Assembly: GCA_947624915.1 (NCBI GenBank)
Contig: CANQMF010000030.1
Coordinates: forward strand, 1 to 12,246
Length of the DNA: 12,246 bases
From: an uncultured Bacilli bacterium
GTDB lineage: Bacteria > Bacillota_I > Bacilli_A > RF39 > UBA660
Reading direction: 5' to 3'
Shown here: positions 6,830 to 12,246 of the stretch, in pieces
Layout: each line of letters opens with the position of its first letter
How positions within the stretch are numbered: the first letter of the stretch is position 1
Notes under the pieces: generated by a model
What the model was told of the DNA's origin: nothing
Seen by the model: the letters and a program-made list of their open reading frames with translations, nothing else
The model's database searches: none
Made by a program: the position numbers and the translations under genes

Positions 6830-7987
6830 TTATTTTGTCTTTTCTGATTCAATAGTATCTGTATTCTGGTCATCATTGTTTACAGCATCACTATTTTTCG
6901 ATTGATTATTAGCTGTAACAGCCATAATAATTTTGGCAATATCTTCAGCATTAAGAGTAGTACTAGAAGTACCACTGTCATGTGGCCTGTTACTATCAAC
7001 ATTAACAGGATTACCATTTTTCACAATAATATTTCTAGAAGACTGTGAATACAGATGATCAGCCAACATCTGTAATCTTTGATTATCATTAATTAGACTC
7101 GGATCAATTTGCAAAGCCTTTAATACTGCATTCACCTTGCTAGTAATAATCGAAGCGTCTCCTTCTCCCTGCATAATTTTAGCTTGTTTTTCAGCTTCAG
7201 CAGCACGTTTTTTCTCCTCAGCATCTATAATCTGTTTTGGTAATCTAACATTTGTCACAAAAAATTTTGTAATTTCAATTCCATACTCCGAACCAATTTC
7301 AATCAATCTTCTTTGAAATTTTTTCTGTAAGTCTGAAGAAGTTAATTCATTAAATTTATCCATATCTAAATTTTTCGCTTCATCACGAACAATAGTATCA
7401 AGTGATTGCCCAATACGTCTTCCTATCTCAGCACTAGCATTTTTGGCACCCACTGCCTCGGCGGCAGATACTAATTGTCCAGAATATTTTGCTGGATCAT
7501 AAATAGCATAACGATAATCAGTGTCAATACCTATACGAATACGATCTTTGTTATCAACTTCAATGGAAGGCGTATCAATAGTTTGTTCACCAAGAGGTAA
7601 GACTAAAACAGATTGCCATGGCCATCTTATATGAATCCCCAATTTAGCCTGAACCTTTTTTCGGATAACTTCACCGCGATCTATTACATATTTTTTCATT
7701 TCAGGCGTTTCCGCTCTTTCACCTTTTTTTACCTTTATAATATTATCAATTATACCATGTAGCGTTGGTGTTCCACCCTTACGTTTAAGATCTTCAAGTT
7801 CGCTTATAGGCATATCTATTAAGCGGGTTTTTTGTGATGATATAGTTCCTGGTGTTCCCAACACTTTAATTTTACCTGTAATAACACTTTTCTTTACTAA
7901 AATAGTTCCTTGCGCAATACTGAAAATAGTACCCTGTCTTATCCATGTCTTTGCTTTATTTACTTGTTTATCAGTAGTTTCTGCCAT
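6830..7987 (-). CDS. SPFH/band-7 domain protein (385 aa)
   Basis: A member of the SPFH (stomatin/prohibitin/flotillin/HflK) superfamily. Family members form oligomeric scaffolds, often at membranes. The ATG lies 6 bases after GGGGAT. The SPFH core runs from about residue 118 to 260 (VLVLPLGEQTIDTPSIEVDN, then IGQSLDTIVRDEAK, GIEITKFFVTNVRLP). An Ala/Glu/Lys coiled segment follows (AEEKKRAAEAEKQAKIMQGE, about 256-275), typical of the family. There is no N-terminal membrane helix or signal peptide, unlike many relatives. Instead about 115 charged residues precede the core and the C-terminal ~55 residues are Asn/Ser/Asp-rich and probably disordered. It is a single-gene unit with its own promoter and terminator and no NfeD-type partner beside it. 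Superfamily membership is well supported; the cellular role is unknown. Confidence 0.85.
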   Translation of the reverse strand: MAETTDKQVNKAKTWIRQGTIFSIAQGTILVKKSVITGKIKVLGTPGTISSQKTRLIDMPISELEDLKRKGGTPTLHGIIDNIIKVKKGERAETPEMKKYVIDRGEVIRKKVQAKLGIHIRWPWQSVLVLPLGEQTIDTPSIEVDNKDRIRIGIDTDYRYAIYDPAKYSGQLVSAAEAVGAKNASAEIGRRIGQSLDTIVRDEAKNLDMDKFNELTSSDLQKKFQRRLIEIGSEYGIEITKFFVTNVRLPKQIIDAEEKKRAAEAEKQAKIMQGEGDASIITSKVNAVLKALQIDPSLINDNQRLQMLADHLYSQSSRNIIVKNGNPVNVDSNRPHDSGTSSTTLNAEDIAKIIMAVTANNQSKNSDAVNNDDQNTDTIESEKTK

Positions 7988-8010
7988 ACAAACATCCCCA
8001 ATCTAAAAAT

Positions 8011-8039
8011 ATTTTACTATAACTAATTTCCAAAGTCAA
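8011..8039 (-). promoter_or_regulatory. Promoter of the SPFH gene
   Basis: On the minus strand TTGACT (8039-8034), 17 bases, then TAAAAT (8016-8011). The start codon at 7987 is about 24 bases downstream of the -10, leaving a short leader with the GGGGAT ribosome binding site. No terminator separates it from the nucleotidyltransferase gene upstream, so some read-through is possible. Confidence 0.65.
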
Positions 8040-8062
8040 TTTTTAATAAATTATATTATTAA

Positions 8063-8737
8063 TTACTTTAAACTATAGTAATGTCCTAATATCTCGTATG
8101 CAAAAACATCTGTATTCTTATATAGATATTCTAAGAAATAACCCGGTGACATAAGTTTATTACCTTCTGCTAAATAGTAATCAAATTGTCTTATTATTTC
8201 TTTAGGATAAAAATACATAGCTAAAGATATATAATCACTATTTTGATTAACTACTTTCTCATGCATTTCTGTAATTTTATGATTTTCATCAAATTTTACA
8301 ATTCCATATTTATTAGACCCAACTAAATTATCGACTTTCTGCACAGCTACAACTGGTGCTTTTCGACTTTTAAAATAATCAAAAATACCATTAAAATCAA
8401 AATCATATATGGCATCACCAGCCACAATCAATATGTCATCATTAATATTTTCACAATTTATAGTAAACTTAATATCTCCAATGGCACCTAATTTGGCATT
8501 CAAAGATGTGGTATTGTCATTAATAACTTTAACCCCATCATATCGATGTTCCAAATACCATTGACAAAAACAATCATAGTATTTTCCATTAGTAACAACA
8601 TAAATTTGATCAATTTCATTAATACTTTGTATTTGTTCAATCAAAACATCTAATGCAGTAAACTTATCATCAATTCTAAGTAGAGAACGAGGCTTTAAAT
8701 TATTATTATAACCAGCACATAAAACAATACATTTCAT
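8063..8737 (-). CDS. Sugar-nucleotidyltransferase-like protein (224 aa)
   Basis: Belongs to the NTP_transferase superfamily, whose members join a nucleoside triphosphate to a sugar- or choline-phosphate. The pattern fits: an opening strand and loop (MKCIVLCAGYNNNLKPRSLL), a VVTNG strand, VAGDAIYDFDF with the metal-binding Asp (about residues 105-115), and YGIVKFDENHKITEMHEKV, as in RmlA/LicC-type enzymes. The nucleotide-binding loop, normally like GxGxRLxP...PK, is degraded to GYNNNLKP..., lacking the second Gly and the Arg. At 224 residues it is near the lower size limit for this group. It starts 11 bases after tsaD with AAGGAG overlapping the tsaD end, so it is co-transcribed with the t6A genes; no functional link is known. 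It may be an active choline/sugar-phosphate transferase with divergent binding, or inactive. Confidence 0.75.
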   Translation of the reverse strand: MKCIVLCAGYNNNLKPRSLLRIDDKFTALDVLIEQIQSINEIDQIYVVTNGKYYDCFCQWYLEHRYDGVKVINDNTTSLNAKLGAIGDIKFTINCENINDDILIVAGDAIYDFDFNGIFDYFKSRKAPVVAVQKVDNLVGSNKYGIVKFDENHKITEMHEKVVNQNSDYISLAMYFYPKEIIRQFDYYLAEGNKLMSPGYFLEYLYKNTDVFAYEILGHYYSLK

Positions 8738-8748
8738 TAATAATCTCC

Positions 8749-9756
8749 TTATTCTAAACTCGTATTAGCCATAGCTTTTAATCCCAAGTCAGATCTTTTA
8801 CCAAGCTTATAAGCAAAAAATCCAGCAGCTGCAATCATTGTAGCATTATCAGTACAATATTTTAATTCTGGAATAGTTAAATCAATATGGTTCTCCATAC
8901 ATAATTTTTTGAATTTATCTCTGATCCCACTATTAGCTGACACTCCCCCAGCAATAATTAAATTCTTTACATTATATTCTTTCAAAGCTCTCATTGTCTT
9001 TTTAGTCAATATATCAACAACACGAGTTTGAAAAGAACATGCTAAATCAGCTTTATTAACTTCATTTCCTCTTTGTTCTTCATTATGTACCAGATTAATA
9101 ACAGCACTTTTTAACCCACTGAAACTAAAATTATACGAATCATCATCTAAAGGCGTAGGCAAAGTATAATTATTTTTTCCACTATATGATAATTTATCTA
9201 CTAATGGTCCACCTGGGTATGGAACTTTAATAACCCTTGCCACTTTATCATATGCTTCACCAACAGCATCATCAAGTGTACCACCTATTTTTTCAAATGA
9301 ATAATTATCCTTCATATATATCAAATCGGTATGGCCACCACTAACTACTAAAGCAATTAAAGGAAATTTCATTGTCTTAACCAAGTTATTTGCATATATA
9401 TGCCCCGCTATATGATGTACTGGTACTAATGGTTTATTATATATATAAGCCAAAGTCTGAGCAGCAACTACACCAACTAATAATGATCCTATTAAACCAG
9501 GCCCATATGTTACAGCTATTGCTGTTATATTATCAATCGTCATATTCGCCTTTCTTAAACACTCTTCGATAACAATTGTAATATTTTCGACATGCATACG
9601 GCTAGCAATTTCAGGAACAACACCACCATAATTCGCATGTACATCCATTTGTGATAAAACAACTGTAGCAATATCTTCAACCCCATTTTTTACGATAGAT
9701 ACACTTGTTTCATCACAACTAGATTCTATACCTAAAATATAAATATCTTCATTCAT
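8749..9756 (-). CDS. tsaD: tRNA N6-adenosine threonylcarbamoyltransferase TsaD
   Basis: Transfers the threonylcarbamoyl group from threonylcarbamoyl-AMP to A37 of ANN-decoding tRNAs, working with TsaB and TsaE in the cytoplasm. The length (335 aa) is typical. Hallmarks are the ASKHA-type start GIESSCDETSVSIV (9-22), the metal-binding HxxxH at residues 115-119 (HHIAGH), VSGGHTDLIY, GEAYDKVARV and a C-terminal TDNATMIAAAG motif. The ATG overlaps the end of rimI by 8 bases (rimI stops at TGA, 9751-9749), and AAGAGAG lies about 10 bases upstream. The gene is the fourth of the tsaE-tsaB-rimI-tsaD cluster, an order common in Firmicutes. All key residues seem present, so it should be functional. It is expected to be essential or nearly so in most bacteria, from general knowledge. 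Confidence 0.95.
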   Translation of the reverse strand: MNEDIYILGIESSCDETSVSIVKNGVEDIATVVLSQMDVHANYGGVVPEIASRMHVENITIVIEECLRKANMTIDNITAIAVTYGPGLIGSLLVGVVAAQTLAYIYNKPLVPVHHIAGHIYANNLVKTMKFPLIALVVSGGHTDLIYMKDNYSFEKIGGTLDDAVGEAYDKVARVIKVPYPGGPLVDKLSYSGKNNYTLPTPLDDDSYNFSFSGLKSAVINLVHNEEQRGNEVNKADLACSFQTRVVDILTKKTMRALKEYNVKNLIIAGGVSANSGIRDKFKKLCMENHIDLTIPELKYCTDNATMIAAAGFFAYKLGKRSDLGLKAMANTSLE

Positions 9757-10171
9757 TTACAATCAACTCTCTTATCATTAATATACCATCACTATCGTGA
9801 TAATAATTTTTTCTAATTGCTTTCGCTATAAAGCCATACTTTCGATATAAAGCTATACCAGCTGTATTAATAGATGATACCTCTAAAGTAATATTGTGAC
9901 ATTTATGAATAACAACATCATTTAGCATGAACTCCATTAAAGCACTAGCAATATGTTTTCTACGATAATCATTATCAACATAAAGATAATTCAATTCACT
10001 ACGTTCATATATAATACTATAACAAATAAAACCAATTATTTTTTCATCTAACTCATAGACAAACAGCTTACAAAAAGGATCTCCATTTATACTAATTCGG
10101 TTTATATCAAAGCTATTACGGCACATACTATTTAAAACTAAATAATCAACATCAGTTGCCTGCCTGATCAT
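9749..10171 (-). CDS. rimI: GNAT N-acetyltransferase, RimI family
   Basis: A 140-aa GNAT enzyme. RimI acetylates the N-terminal alanine of ribosomal protein S18 in E. coli, and homologs in this operon position are named on that basis. The core motif A is YLYVDNDYRRKHIASALMEF (acetyl-CoA pyrophosphate loop, here RKHIAS instead of the usual R/QGxGxG/A). It is followed by LEVSSINTAGIALYRKYGF, the motif B region with the conserved Asn and Tyr. I place the start at the ATG 10171-10169, 5 bases after AGGTGG; an upstream in-frame GTG at 10180 is less likely. The start overlaps tsaB by 20 bases. The less canonical acetyl-CoA loop makes the exact substrate uncertain, but operon context supports the RimI call. 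Confidence 0.85.
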   Translation of the reverse strand: MIRQATDVDYLVLNSMCRNSFDINRISINGDPFCKLFVYELDEKIIGFICYSIIYERSELNYLYVDNDYRRKHIASALMEFMLNDVVIHKCHNITLEVSSINTAGIALYRKYGFIAKAIRKNYYHDSDGILMIRELIVNE

Positions 10172-10781
10172 AATTGCCACCTAAATGCTCTTCCGCCTCT
10201 GTTTTTTTCAAATAATTAGGATTAACTAAATGTGGATTTATCCCCGGATCAAATCTATGCTTACTCACAATCTTTTTAATGTTCAACTGAGGTCTTACCA
10301 CTTTAGGTAAATGATCAAAACTAACAAAAGTTCCAACATCAACCATTTTAACTAAATCATCATATTTAATATATTGATCAGCTAACAAATGTTCTAAATT
10401 AGAATTGTAAATTCCAGCATAAACATAACCACGTCTAGCATCAATCATCGGTACAATTTTTTCTGTTGAGCAGTAAGTTGTAGCCAAAAATTCTAAGCTA
10501 GAAACCGTAATTATGTCTTTATTAAGTGACCAAGCTAATACTTTAGCGATCGTTACACCAATTCTAATTCCTGTAAAAGAACCAGGTCCATTGACTACTA
10601 TAATTTTATCAATATCATTTATACTAAAAGCCACCTTATTGAAAGCGTCTTCTATTATAGGCATAATTTTTGATGACATATCATCCGTTATACTATTTTG
10701 AAATAAATATAATACTTGATCATCTTCTAACAAAGCTATTGTAACAAAAAAAGAAGACGTATCTAAAAACAAACATTTCAC
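10152..10781 (-). CDS. tsaB: tRNA t6A biosynthesis protein TsaB
   Basis: The dimerisation partner of TsaD in the t6A complex. TsaB is an ASKHA-fold paralogue of TsaD that has lost catalysis and holds the TsaB-TsaD-TsaE assembly together. Markers are the start MKCLFLDTSSFFVTIALLED, the signature GPGSFTGIRIGVTIAKVLAW (about residues 65-85) and IDARRGYVYAGIY. It starts at GTG (10781-10779), overlapping the tsaE stop in a GTGA quartet, with AGGCGG 4 bases upstream. At 209 residues it is shorter than the roughly 230 aa of E. coli TsaB, as is common in low-GC Gram-positives. The use of TGA as stop, both for tsaE and for tsaB itself, shows that TGA is not recoded. Confidence 0.93.
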   Translation of the reverse strand: MKCLFLDTSSFFVTIALLEDDQVLYLFQNSITDDMSSKIMPIIEDAFNKVAFSINDIDKIIVVNGPGSFTGIRIGVTIAKVLAWSLNKDIITVSSLEFLATTYCSTEKIVPMIDARRGYVYAGIYNSNLEHLLADQYIKYDDLVKMVDVGTFVSFDHLPKVVRPQLNIKKIVSKHRFDPGINPHLVNPNYLKKTEAEEHLGGNYDQAGN

Positions 10782-11227
10782 AATACCGCCTCACATAATT
10801 CCTCATACTTTAAGCCATGTGGAGTAATAATTAAAACCCTTTTATTTTCTCCAACTACTTTAAATTTTATGTCTAAACGTTCCTCAGGCAAAATATTTTC
10901 TATAGTATCCGCCCACTCTATAACAACGACGCCATTCTTATTAAAATAATCTTCAATACCAACACCATCAGTTTTACCATCTAAACGATAAACATCAAAA
11001 TGATATAACGGTAGTTCACCATCATATTCCTTAACTATGGTAAAAGTCGGAGAAGTAATAGTCTCTGTGATACCTAAAGCATTAGCAATACCTTTCACAA
11101 ACATTGTCTTGCCACTACCAAGTTCCCCACTTAAACAAATCACCATATTAGCAAACTTTTCTGACTCAAAATTCTGTCCTAATTCTAAAGTTTCATATTC
11201 GTTATGAGATGTAAATTTATATTCCAT
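10778..11227 (-). CDS. tsaE: tRNA t6A biosynthesis ATPase TsaE
   Basis: The ATPase that resets the TsaB-TsaD complex during t6A synthesis. I place the start at the ATG 11227-11225 (149 aa), 4 bases after GGTGAT; the open frame continues upstream, but that part overlaps the promoter and is not conserved-looking. Walker A is GELGSGKT (residues 34-41), followed by TSPTFTIVKEY (switch region), FDVYRLD and VVVIEWADTIENILPEE (Walker B-like strand and the conserved EWAD/E). The length is normal for the family. It leads the tsaE-tsaB-rimI-tsaD cluster, and the GTGA overlap with tsaB implies translational coupling. Confidence 0.93.
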   Translation of the reverse strand: MEYKFTSHNEYETLELGQNFESEKFANMVICLSGELGSGKTMFVKGIANALGITETITSPTFTIVKEYDGELPLYHFDVYRLDGKTDGVGIEDYFNKNGVVVIEWADTIENILPEERLDIKFKVVGENKRVLIITPHGLKYEELCEAVL

Positions 11228-11242
11228 AAAATCACCATATTC

Positions 11243-11272
11243 ATTATAACAAAAAACCTGTAGGTTATACAA
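11243..11272 (-). promoter_or_regulatory. Probable promoter of the t6A gene cluster
   Basis: On the minus strand TTGTAT (11272-11267), 18 bases, then TATAAT (11248-11243). It lies in the gap between the GNAT terminator and tsaE. The predicted transcript would start only about 9 bases before the tsaE ATG, just enough for GGTGAT, so it is an unusually short leader. The -10 overlaps the upstream extension of the tsaE frame, which supports the downstream start. Confidence 0.6.
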
Positions 11273-11299
11273 TAATTTTTCATAAATGATTAAATTTAC

Positions 11300-11329
11300 A
11301 AAAAAAGCTATAAACTTATAATATAGCTT
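11300..11329 (-). terminator. Terminator overlapping the stop of the GNAT gene
   Basis: On the minus strand an 8-bp stem (AAGCTATA / TATAGCTT; plus-strand arms 11305-11312 and 11322-11329) with a 9-nt loop, followed by a run of seven T. The stop codon TAG of the acetyltransferase lies in the 3' arm, so the last codons form the hairpin. The stem is AU-rich and therefore of moderate strength. Confidence 0.6.
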
Positions 11330-11847
11330 GAACTATAACCATTAGCGGTTTTATAACTTTTAATATCGACGACACCACCATTATTTAAAATAATTTTTTT
11401 TGATGCAATATTATTATCATCACAATTAATACGCACTTGTTTAAATCCTAAATTTTTAGCTTTAATAAGTGTCAATTTTAGGATAATATTACCATAACCC
11501 TTGTTTCTTTCATCTAATCTTATCTTATAATATATCTGACTACCTTTATTCACCCAAAAATTGTTTAAAGTTGTCCTTATACCAGCTTCACCAACCAATT
11601 TACCATTAATTAATAAGATATATCGTATGGTAGTTGTCTGCAATCTACTATTTGACATAGTTTCTTCCTTAATAAGCTGTTTACACTTAATATAAAAATC
11701 ATCATAACCTATTCCAAACATTTCATTTTTTGAACCAACTTCTTCAAAAGGAATATTTTGATACATATTATATAAATCTTTACCAATAATCTCTTTTAAT
11801 GGAATAAGCCTAGCACTAACATCATTAGCAACATCGTTCATAATCAT
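11308..11847 (-). CDS. GNAT family N-acetyltransferase (179 aa)
   Basis: A GNAT acetyltransferase using acetyl-CoA. The N-terminal ~60 residues (MIMNDVANDVSARLIPLKEI, then MYQNIPFEEVGSKNEMFG) resemble the lead-in of the COG3981-type predicted acetyltransferases. The core shows IYYKIRLDERNKGYGNIILK (about 105-125), with the RxxGYG acetyl-CoA loop, then FKQVRINCDDNNIASKKIIL with the conserved Asn, and ending NNGGVV. This CDDNNIAS motif is typical of that group. The substrate is unknown. The ATG at 11847 is 8 bases after GGTGA; a second ATG two codons on is possible. It has its own promoter and terminator, so it is a single-gene unit placed between the rRNA operon and the t6A cluster. Confidence 0.88.
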   Translation of the reverse strand: MIMNDVANDVSARLIPLKEIIGKDLYNMYQNIPFEEVGSKNEMFGIGYDDFYIKCKQLIKEETMSNSRLQTTTIRYILLINGKLVGEAGIRTTLNNFWVNKGSQIYYKIRLDERNKGYGNIILKLTLIKAKNLGFKQVRINCDDNNIASKKIILNNGGVVDIKSYKTANGYSSSYIISL

Positions 11848-11866
11848 ATAAATTTCACCATACTAA

Positions 11867-11895
11867 ATATTAACAACTTAAAAAATAACTGTCAA
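11867..11895 (-). promoter_or_regulatory. Promoter of the GNAT gene
   Basis: On the minus strand TTGACA (11895-11890), exactly 17 bases, then TAATAT (11872-11867): a near-consensus sigma-A-type promoter. It starts about 30 bases after the T-run behind the 5S gene, so the acetyltransferase need not depend on rRNA transcription. Confidence 0.7.
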
Positions 11896-11924
11896 ATTTA
11901 TAATATGATTATACTTTTGAACAC

Positions 11925-11937
11925 AAAAAAAATTTGC
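11925..11937 (-). terminator. T-run after 5S rRNA, likely rRNA operon terminator
   Basis: The 3' end of 5S (GCAAA) runs directly into eight T. The long terminal helix of 5S (about 12 bp, including two G-U pairs) immediately before it can act as the terminator stem. No separate hairpin is present before the next promoter, so the 5S terminal helix itself may do this job. Confidence 0.45.
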
Positions 11938-12037
11938 AACGTCCTATTTTCGCATACACTATCGTCGGCGCTAAGGAGCTTAACTTCTGTGTTCGGGATG
12001 GGAACAGGTATATCATCCTTGCTATCGTCACAAATTT
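11931..12037 (-). rRNA. rrf: 5S ribosomal RNA
   Basis: About 107 nt. It contains the conserved 5S core: CCTGTTCCCATCCCGAACAC, AGAAGTTAAGCTC and AGCGCCGA, ending ATAGGACGTTGC. The 5' end (AAATTTGTGACG) pairs with the 3' end (CGTTGCAAATTT) along about 12 bp to form helix I. It lies downstream of the 23S gene, as in a normal 16S-23S-5S operon. The ends are estimated to within a few bases. Confidence 0.93.
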
Positions 12038-12098
12038 ATAGGGAAATAATTCCCTGAAAACATGATAATGTGGATATCTCACTTTCCAGAATAATTTA
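12038..12098 (-). other. 23S-5S spacer with a small hairpin, no tRNA
   Basis: A 61-base spacer. It holds a 6-bp hairpin (AGGGAA at 12040-12045, TTCCCT at 12050-12055, loop ATAA), just before the 5S 5' end, possibly a processing signal. There is no tRNA-like TΨC or anticodon structure. Confidence 0.6.
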
Positions 12099-12246
12099 TG
12101 ATTAAATCCTCGATCTATTAGTACTAGTCAGCTCAACATGTTGCCATGCTTCCACCTCTAGCCTATCAACCAGTTAGTCTTTCTGGGATCTTACTACATA
12201 CGTATGGGAAAACTCATCTTGAAGTTGGCTTCCCGCTTAGATGCTT
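12099..12246 (-). rRNA. rrl: 23S ribosomal RNA, 3' end (partial, cut by window edge)
   Basis: Reads on the minus strand as conserved terminal 23S sequence: AAGCGGGAAGCCAACTTCAA, then GATGAGTTTTCCCAT, AGACTAACTGGTTGATAGGC, TGGAAGCATGGCAACATGTT, GAGCTGACTAGTACTAATAG and ATCGAGGATTTAATCAT. About the last 148 nt are in the window; the rest lies beyond the right edge. The 3' end is estimated by analogy with Bacillus-type ends. Confidence 0.95.

Noticed and set aside
9749..10780. Possible recoding of TGA as tryptophan
   Set aside because: tsaE, tsaB, rimI and the 667-aa gene all end in TGA exactly at overlaps with the next start, and Trp is written TGG throughout the core genes, so TGA is a stop.
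12038..12098. tRNA gene in the 23S-5S spacer
   Set aside because: The spacer is only about 61 bases and shows one short hairpin but no cloverleaf or TΨC-like sequence.
1..12246. CRISPR array or other long tandem repeats
   Set aside because: No regularly spaced direct repeats are visible in the intergenic regions.

Overview
The window is about 12.2 kb of very AT-rich DNA from a low-GC, Gram-positive-type bacterium. Three things point this way: the Firmicutes-style t6A cluster (tsaE-tsaB-rimI-tsaD), strong AGGAGG-like ribosome binding sites, and TTGACA/TATAAT promoters with 17-18 bp spacers. Several genes end in TGA inside 4-8 bp overlaps with the next start codon, and tryptophan is encoded by TGG. 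The standard stop code is therefore used, so this is not a Mycoplasma-type TGA=Trp genome. An uncultured gut Bacilli/Erysipelotrichia or RF39-like lineage would fit, but that is inference. All intact genes lie on the minus strand, so the window is best read from right to left.

Right end (12246 to 11300): the 3' end of a 23S rRNA gene, a short spacer without tRNA, a complete 5S rRNA followed by a T-run, then a GNAT acetyltransferase with its own promoter and terminator. Next (11272 to 8063) comes a promoter and the tightly packed tsaE-tsaB-rimI-tsaD cluster. These are the genes for tRNA threonylcarbamoyladenosine synthesis plus the S18 N-acetyltransferase homolog that usually sits with them. 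A sugar-nucleotidyltransferase-like gene with a degenerate N-terminal signature is appended. A single SPFH/band-7 protein gene (7987 to 6830) follows, with its own promoter and a bidirectional terminator.

Left half (6750 to 1) is accessory in character. A 3' scrap of an ABC transporter permease on the plus strand (6541-6747) marks an old rearrangement. Beside it starts an uncharacterised four-gene, translationally coupled operon (6421 to 2365): a 521-aa helical/coiled-coil protein, a 67-aa helix-turn-helix-like protein, a 667-aa alpha-helical protein and a 101-aa protein. An unknown 220-aa gene follows (2208-1546). Its promoter and ribosome binding site are separated by a perfect intrinsic terminator hairpin, which looks like an attenuator. 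Next is a transglutaminase-like gene that is clearly a pseudogene: an early stop, a frameshift, and Phe where the catalytic Cys should be. The last ~490 bases hold no convincing gene, only a possible insertion-sequence end and an orphan palindrome resembling a TetR-type operator.

The most interesting material is the uncharacterised four-gene operon and the attenuator-like leader next to it. No function can be assigned to either from sequence alone.
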